Positions 59,487 through 64,000 of a stretch of DNA of 64,000 bases are shown here, piece by piece; the first letter of the stretch is position 1; each line of letters opens with the position of its first letter. The notes under the pieces are model-generated. The model was given only the letters and a program-made list of their open reading frames with translations. It made no database searches and was not told where the DNA came from. The position numbers and the translations under genes are program-made. Source of the DNA: Micromonospora coerulea (GTDB lineage Bacteria; Actinomycetota; Actinomycetes; Mycobacteriales; Micromonosporaceae); assembly GCF_016598485.1 (NCBI RefSeq), contig NZ_JAEMUW010000007.1:62001-126000 (forward strand), given 5' to 3'.

Positions 59487-59824
59487 CGGTCGTCTCCTTC
59501 GATCAGCCCGGCGACGGAGGTCTGCACGGCGGCGAGGTCGTCGAGGAGGCGGGCCAGCACCGTCTCACCCTCGTCACTGATGCGGTAGAACTTGCGCGGC
59601 CGGCTCTCCTCGGTGTTCCACTCGCTGGTCAGCAGCCCCTGCTCCTCCAGCCGCCGGAGCAGGGGATAGAGCGTGTTGGCGTCGACCGGGAAGCCGTGCG
59701 CCGCGAGGCGTTGCAGCAGCGCGTAGCCGTAGTCGGGGCGGCGCAGGGCGACCAGGCTCGCCACCACCACCGTGCCGCGGCGCAACTCCTGGAGATGGGT
59801 CCGCAGGATCTCCTCGCTCACCAT
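59483..59824 (-). CDS. PadR family transcriptional regulator
   Basis: 113 residues from ATG 59824. PadR winged helix: ELRRGTVVVASLVALRRPDYGYALLQRLAAHGFPVDANTLYPLLRRLEEQGLLTSEWNTEESRPRKFYRISDEG, with the typical NTLYPLLRRLE recognition helix. It has the short C-terminal dimer helix. On the minus strand TATCGT ends 7 bases before the ATG, so the mRNA may be leaderless. It probably represses itself and the coupled membrane gene via repeats upstream (59852-59884). Confidence 0.92.
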   Translation of the reverse strand: MVSEEILRTHLQELRRGTVVVASLVALRRPDYGYALLQRLAAHGFPVDANTLYPLLRRLEEQGLLTSEWNTEESRPRKFYRISDEGETVLARLLDDLAAVQTSVAGLIEGDDR

Positions 59825-59851
59825 GACCCACACGATACTGTGTGGCGCACA

Positions 59852-59884
59852 CTAGTGGCTAACGCTACATCATTGTGCCACTAG
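59852..59884. promoter_or_regulatory. Inverted repeat upstream of padR
   Basis: CTAGTGGC (59852-59859) and GCCACTAG (59877-59884) are perfect inverted arms 17 bases apart; CACTAGTG (59850-59857) is itself palindromic. A likely PadR operator between the divergent padR and kinase genes. Confidence 0.45.
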
Positions 59885-59967
59885 ACGGCTCTGTGGACGG
59901 TCGCGCGCGGCAGGTCCGCCGGGCGGCCCCCGCCGTCTACCGTCGAAGCGGGGACGGGGGTGAGGCG

Positions 59968-61335
59968 ATGGACAGTCCGGGGTGGATCGGCCCGTACCGC
60001 ATCGAGCGGCTGCTCGGGACGGGGTCCTTCGCGACCGTCTGGCTGGGCCACGACCCGGTCCTCGACTCCCGGGTGGCGATCAAGGTGCTGGCTGAGAACT
60101 GGAGCCACGACCTGCGAGTGCGGGAACGGTTCCTGGACGAGGCCCGCCTGCTGCGGCGACTCGACCACCAGCGGCTGGTCCCCGTGCACAGCGTGGGCGA
60201 ACTGCCCGACGGTCGACCGTACGCGGTGTTGGCCTGGGCGGACGGCGGCAGCCTGCGGGAGCGGCTGGCGCGCGGCCCGATGCCCTTGGCGCCGGCCCTG
60301 GACCTGTTGGTGGAGATCGCCGCCGGAGTCGCGGTCCTGCACCGCAACGGTGTCGTGCATCGCGACCTCACACCGGGCAACATCCTCTTCCGCTCGGGCA
60401 CGAGCGGCGAACGGGTACTGATCGCCGATCTGGGGCTGGCCAAGGCGGTCGCCGCCGCGTCCGGCCTCACCGTCAGGGCGGGCACCCCCGGCTACATGGC
60501 GCCGGAGCAGGACGATCCGTTCGGGGTGGTGGACATCCGCGCCGACGTGTTCGGCCTGGGTCGGCTCGCCGTCCGACTTCTCGGCGTCGAGGTGGCGCGG
60601 CCGGGCGCGGCGAGCCGGCTACGGGAGGAGGTTCCGCCGACGGTGGCGGCGGTGCTTCGCCGGGCGACCGCACCCCGCCCGGCAGACCGTTACCTCGACG
60701 CGGCGGCCTTCGGGTCGGCACTGCGGCGGGCGGCGACGCCCACGGGCGGGTCCGCCGGTGCGGGCCGGTCGACCGGGTGGCAGCCCGTCCGCCGGCACCG
60801 GCTCGGCGTCGCCGCCGCGGCGGCCATGGTGCTCGTCGGGCTGGCCGGCACGGCCGGCGACGCCGCGATCGTGCAACGGCCGCGTGCCACCTGGACGAGC
60901 GGCCCGCTCACCGTCGCGCTCCCGGCAGGGTGGCGGGCGGCGGGCACCGGCTGGGCGGGCCAGTTCGGCGACGACGGTCGGCTCGAACCGGCGCTGGTGA
61001 TGTCGCCCGACCCGCAGCGGTGGGCGGCCCACGCCAGCCTGCCGGGTGCCTTCGTCGGTCTCTCCGCCAGCATCGCCGCGCGTACCGGCCCCGAGGGCTT
61101 TCTCGCCGAACGCCCGCACGCGACCTGCGCTGCCGCGCCGGTGCGCAGGACCCGTCAGGCGGGAGTTGACTGGGTGGTGGCCCGGTTCGGCTGCGAGCGC
61201 GGCAGGCCGGAAATCGTCGAGGCGGCGGGCCTCGGACCGGGCCGCAGCGGGCTGATCTACGTGCAGATCGCACCGCCGGGGGGCAGCGGCGACGACTTCG
61301 TCGACACGCTGCTCGCCGGGCTGCGGGTGCGGTAG
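59968..61335 (+). CDS. Serine/threonine protein kinase with extracytoplasmic domain
   Basis: 455 residues from ATG 59968 (MDSPGWIGPYRIERLLGTG). Kinase domain about 8-265: glycine loop LGTGSFATVWLG, Lys in VAIKVL, catalytic loop HRDLTPGNILF (Thr in place of the usual Lys), DLGLAK in place of DFG, and GTPGYMAPEQ. A membrane helix (LGVAAAAAMVLVGLAGTAGDA, near 305) leads to an outside domain of about 130 residues with two Cys. The changed catalytic-loop Lys may lower or alter activity, though similar loops occur in active bacterial kinases. Convergent with a lipoprotein gene 10 bases away. Confidence 0.9.
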   Translation: MDSPGWIGPYRIERLLGTGSFATVWLGHDPVLDSRVAIKVLAENWSHDLRVRERFLDEARLLRRLDHQRLVPVHSVGELPDGRPYAVLAWADGGSLRERLARGPMPLAPALDLLVEIAAGVAVLHRNGVVHRDLTPGNILFRSGTSGERVLIADLGLAKAVAAASGLTVRAGTPGYMAPEQDDPFGVVDIRADVFGLGRLAVRLLGVEVARPGAASRLREEVPPTVAAVLRRATAPRPADRYLDAAAFGSALRRAATPTGGSAGAGRSTGWQPVRRHRLGVAAAAAMVLVGLAGTAGDAAIVQRPRATWTSGPLTVALPAGWRAAGTGWAGQFGDDGRLEPALVMSPDPQRWAAHASLPGAFVGLSASIAARTGPEGFLAERPHATCAAAPVRRTRQAGVDWVVARFGCERGRPEIVEAAGLGPGRSGLIYVQIAPPGGSGDDFVDTLLAGLRVR

Positions 61336-61345
61336 GCCCGGCGGG

Positions 61346-61855
61346 CTACCGCACCACCACCGTCACCGTGTACGTCCGGCCGCCGTGCGGGATCGTGACC
61401 GCGACCGTCCCGCGACGCAGGAAGCGTACGTTCACGACTCCCGCCTCGTAGCTGGTCGACGCCAGGTCCTTCCGGTCCACGGCGACCTGACCGGGTCCGA
61501 TCCCCTCGATGCGGAGGACTCCGCCGGTGGCCAGGCAGAGCGAAGTGAGCAGCGCCAGCTCCTGCTCGTCCACCTTGAGGTCGTAGCGGGTCGCCCCGAG
61601 ACAGGCGGGCGCGCCGGTCGCCGACGGCGTGGCTCGGGGAGTGCCCCGGGTCGCGGACGGCGGGGAGGCGACCGAAGCGGGTCGCGAGGTCGTCGGCGTG
61701 CCGGGTGGTCCGGTCGGAGTGACCCCGGTCGCCGCGGTGGGCGGCTGGACCGGAAGTGGCGAGACCGCTTCCTCCCCGCACGCCCCGATGACAGCGATCA
61801 GCGCAACGGCCGTGGCCGCGGCCGAGAGCCGGCGTCCAGGGGTGCTGCTTCTCAT
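61346..61855 (-). CDS. Putative lipoprotein downstream of ECF sigma factor
   Basis: 169 residues. Signal with lipobox (LSAAATAVALIAVIGAC), then a Thr/Pro/Ala/Ser-rich linker of about 60 residues, then a beta-rich domain with two Cys (PACLGATRYDLKVDEQELALLTSLCLATGGVLRIEGIGPGQV). It should sit outside the membrane on a flexible tether. Same strand as the sigma-factor gene, 78 bases downstream, so possibly part of its regulon. No anti-sigma domain is visible. Confidence 0.75.
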   Translation of the reverse strand: MRSSTPGRRLSAAATAVALIAVIGACGEEAVSPLPVQPPTAATGVTPTGPPGTPTTSRPASVASPPSATRGTPRATPSATGAPACLGATRYDLKVDEQELALLTSLCLATGGVLRIEGIGPGQVAVDRKDLASTSYEAGVVNVRFLRRGTVAVTIPHGGRTYTVTVVVR

Positions 61856-61933
61856 GGCGGTCCTCCTTCGGTGACTGTGCCCTTCACCGTGTCTGTCGCC
61901 GCCACGGCCTGTTCGGTTCGAGGAATCGTGGGT

Positions 61934-62479
61934 TCATGTCCGGTCGCCTGCCAGCCGTTGGCGGAGCTGCTGGCGGGCCACGTGGATCCGGGACTTCACG
62001 GTCCCCTCCGGCAGGTCCAGCAGGGCGGCGATCTCGCGGTAGCTCAGGCCGAGGATGTCGCGCAGGGTCACCGCCTCGGCGAGTTCGGGGCGGACCGAGT
62101 CGAGCGCGTCGAGCAGGTCGAGCCGGGTTCCGGCGACCACGCTGGTCCGCCGGGGATCGGGTGGGTCGGGCAGCGGCACGCCACCGGCCTCGACCATCCA
62201 GCGCCGGCGCAGTACGCGGTAGGTCGACCGGGCCCGGTTCGCGGTGAGCTGGTACAGCCAGGTGTGGAACGACGACCGCCCCTCGAACCGCGTGATCCCC
62301 CTGGCCAGCGCGAGCAGCGCGTCCTGGCACGCTTCCTCGGCGTCCTCTCGGCTGGGCAGCAGGCGGGCGCAGAGCCGCAGCACCTCCGGGCGGACGGCCG
62401 CCAGCAGCACGTCGAGAGCTCCGGGGTCGCCGCGCGCGGCGGACCTGGCCAGGTCGTCGATACCCTCCGCGAGGGGCAT
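61934..62479 (-). CDS. ECF-type RNA polymerase sigma factor
   Basis: 181 residues from ATG 62479 with GGGAGGC upstream. Region 2: LLAAVRPEVLRLCARLLPSREDAEEACQDALLALARGITRFEGRSSFHTWLYQLTANRARS; region 4: LDALDSVRPELAEAVTLRDILGLSYREIAALLDLPEGTVKSRIHVARQQLRQRLAG. These are the complete domains of an ECF sigma. The frame is open for 78 further residues upstream, but that part is not sigma-like. No anti-sigma gene is adjacent; the downstream lipoprotein or the neighbouring kinase could act in its control. Confidence 0.93.
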   Translation of the reverse strand: MPLAEGIDDLARSAARGDPGALDVLLAAVRPEVLRLCARLLPSREDAEEACQDALLALARGITRFEGRSSFHTWLYQLTANRARSTYRVLRRRWMVEAGGVPLPDPPDPRRTSVVAGTRLDLLDALDSVRPELAEAVTLRDILGLSYREIAALLDLPEGTVKSRIHVARQQLRQRLAGDRT

Positions 62480-62715
62480 GACTGCCTCCCGTGCTCGCCC
62501 GAGGTGCCGTGCCGTCCAGGCTACGACCGGTCCCGCGGCCTCGGCCCGGCCGAGTCCGGCAGCCGACTCACCGGGCGCGCAGGTCGGTGCGGGAGATCCA
62601 CGCCACCCTGACGGTGATCTGCCCGCGCGGCTGCTGGAGGTGCCTCGGACGCCGGGGATAGGGTGGGCCGACCGACTTCTCACCACCCATGAACCGACCC
62701 GGGGGGGCGCCACGC
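62480..62715. promoter_or_regulatory. Divergent promoter region of sigma factor and dnaE
   Basis: A 236-base space. For dnaE a TAGGGT box (62659-62664) would give a leader of about 45 bases; no good -35 is seen. Nothing else recognised. Confidence 0.3.
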
Positions 62716-64000
62716 ATGGGCGATTCGTTCGCGCATCTGCACGTGCACACTGAGTACTCGATGCTCGACGGGGCGGCCCGGCTCAAGGACCTCTTCGCCG
62801 AGGCCAACCGGCTCGGCATGCCGGCGGTGGCGATCACCGACCACGGCAACATGCACGGCGCGAACGACTTCTACAAGCAGGCGATGGCCGCCGGGATCAC
62901 CCCGATCCTCGGCGTCGAGGCGTACGTGGCGCCGGAGTCGCGCTTCCACAAGGCGCGGGTGAAGTGGGGCCGGCCGGAGCAGAAGAGCGACGACGTCTCC
63001 GGTAACGGCGCGATCACCCACAAGACCATGTGGGCGCGGAACGCCGCCGGGCTGAAGAACCTGTTCACGCTGAACTCGCGCGCCTCCATGGAGGGCCACT
63101 ACGTCAAGTGGCCCCGGATGGACATGGAGCTGATCGCCGAGCACGCCGAGGGAATCATGGCCACCACCGGCTGCCCCTCAGGCGCGGTGCAGACCCGGCT
63201 GCGGCTGGGCCAGTTCGACGAGGCGCTCAAGGTCGCCGCCAGCTACCAGGACATCTTCGGCAAGGAGAACTACTTCCTGGAGATCATGGACCACGGTCTC
63301 GACATCGAGCGCCGGGTCCGCGACGGGCTCACCGAGATCGCCCGCAAGCTCGACATCCCGCCGGTGGTCACCAACGACTCGCACTACACCCACGAGGCGC
63401 AGGCCACCGCGCACGACGTGCTGCTCTGCGTGCAGACCGGCAGCAACATCGACGACCCCAACCGGTTCCGGTTCGAGGGCGGCGGCTACTTCATCAAGTC
63501 GGCCGAGCAGATGCGCGCGGTCGACTCCTCGGAGCTGTGGCAGCAGGGCTGCCGCAACACCCTGCTGGTCGCTGAGAAGGTCGACCCGACCGGGATGTTC
63601 GAGTTCCGCAACCTGATGCCGCGCTTCCCGGTGCCCGAGGGGGAGACCGAGGAGTCCTGGTTCCGCAAGGAGACCTTCCGCGGGCTGGCCCGCCGGTTCC
63701 CCAACGGCGTCCCGGAGGGCCACGTCGTCCAGGCGGAGTACGAGCTCGGGATCATCATCCAGATGGGCTTCCCGTCGTACTTCCTCGTGGTCGCCGACTT
63801 CATCCAGTGGGCGAAGAGCCAGGGCATCGCGGTGGGCCCGGGTCGTGGCTCGGCCGCCGGCTCGCTCGTCGCGTACGCCCTGGGCATCACCGACCTCGAC
63901 CCGATCCCGCACGGGCTGATCTTCGAGCGGTTCCTCAACCCGGAGCGGGTCTCCATGCCGGATGTCGACATCGACTTCGACGAGCGTCGGCGCGGCGAGG
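62716..64000 (+). CDS. dnaE: DNA polymerase III alpha subunit, 3'-truncated by window edge
   Basis: The frame is open from ATG 62716 to the end of the window (428 residues seen of about 1180 expected). The PHP domain starts [42 protein letters not shown] and [22 protein letters not shown] follow. The polymerase palm begins with [46 protein letters not shown] and reaches the catalytic aspartates in [14 protein letters not shown]. This is the replicative DnaE1 type. A G-rich tract precedes the start codon. Confidence 0.96.
   Translation, partial: MGDSFAHLHVHTEYSMLDGAARLKDLFAEANRLGMPAVAITDHGNMHGANDFYKQAMAAGITPILGVEAYVAPESRFHKARVKWGRPEQKSDDVSGNGAITHKTMWARNAAGLKNLFTLNSRASMEGHYVKWPRMDMELIAEHAEGIMATTGCPSGAVQTRLRLGQFDEALKVAASYQDIFGKENYFLEIMDHGLDIERRVRDGLTEIARKLDIPPVVTNDSHYTHEAQATAHDVLLCVQTGSNIDDPNRFRFEGGGYFIKSAEQMRAVDSSELWQQGCRNTLLVAEKVDPTGMFEFRNLMPRFPVPEGETEESWFRKETFRGLARRFPNGVPEGHVVQAEYELGIIIQMGFPSYFLVVADFIQWAKSQGIAVGPGRGSAAGSLVAYALGITDLDPIPHGLIFERFLNPERVSMPDVDIDFDERRRGE

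Noticed and set aside
1..64000. tRNA, rRNA, CRISPR arrays and toxin-antitoxin pairs
   Set aside because: I looked for cloverleaf-like and regularly spaced repeat patterns and for typical small gene pairs and found none that hold up.

Overview
The sequence is very GC-rich and gene-dense, with GTG starts, ATGA/GTGA start-stop overlaps and many leaderless promoters. Its gene families (F420-dependent luciferase-like oxidoreductase, PIM lipid synthesis, actinobacterial holin/DUF3618/DUF4235 set, EF-G2, type IB topoisomerase) point to an actinomycete chromosome, most likely Micromonospora or a close relative in the Micromonosporaceae. No tRNA, rRNA, CRISPR array, transposase or prophage was seen. 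The window starts inside a mechanosensitive-channel-like gene and ends inside dnaE.

Layout. 0-3.2 kb: small conserved proteins and an MFS permease. 3.3-6.2 kb: a stress-type group (small acidic protein, SRPBCC, DUF2795, YihY, ChaB) whose upstream regions carry sigma-B-like promoters. 6.2-11.8 kb: aldehyde dehydrogenase, FAD oxidoreductase, polyprenol-phosphate-mannose-synthase-like GT2, SDR and SRPBCC. 11.9-20.8 kb: one translationally coupled operon encoding GmhB fused to a GT9, two further glycosyltransferases, GmhA, bifunctional HldE, a short SDR, another GT9 and, last, a topoisomerase IB. Together GmhA, HldE and GmhB would turn sedoheptulose 7-phosphate into ADP-D-glycero-beta-D-manno-heptose, and the GT9 proteins look like heptosyltransferases. 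This is striking in a lineage without lipopolysaccharide and is the best candidate for an undescribed system here.

21-31.5 kb: RecQ helicase, methyltransferase, TetR regulator, F420 oxidoreductase, GH3 hexosaminidase, a cysteine-desulfurase-like protein and membrane proteins. 31.5-35.2 kb: mechanosensitive channel, holin/DUF3618/DUF4235 envelope operon and a cold-shock gene between two strong terminators. 35.3-42.6 kb: aldo/keto reductase, an operator-controlled methyltransferase-adenosine deaminase pair, a two-component system, an ADP-ribosylglycohydrolase and a YcnI-like protein.

42.8-56.4 kb is the conserved actinobacterial block thrS-HIT-pgsA-acyltransferase-pimA-pdxS-pdxT-yebC, which joins phosphatidylinositol mannoside synthesis to vitamin B6 synthesis; four unrelated genes (maltokinase-cap protein, HAD, aldo/keto reductase, EF-G2) sit between HIT and pgsA. 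The ruvCAB genes that usually follow yebC are absent. Instead, 56.4-57.9 kb is a decayed stretch: an amber-interrupted membrane gene, a truncated gene, a second yebC-like 3' end, a 77-bp perfect inverted repeat and an 18-bp tandem repeat. 57.9-64 kb holds an acetyltransferase, a PadR/permease pair, a Ser/Thr kinase, a lipoprotein, an ECF sigma factor and the start of dnaE.
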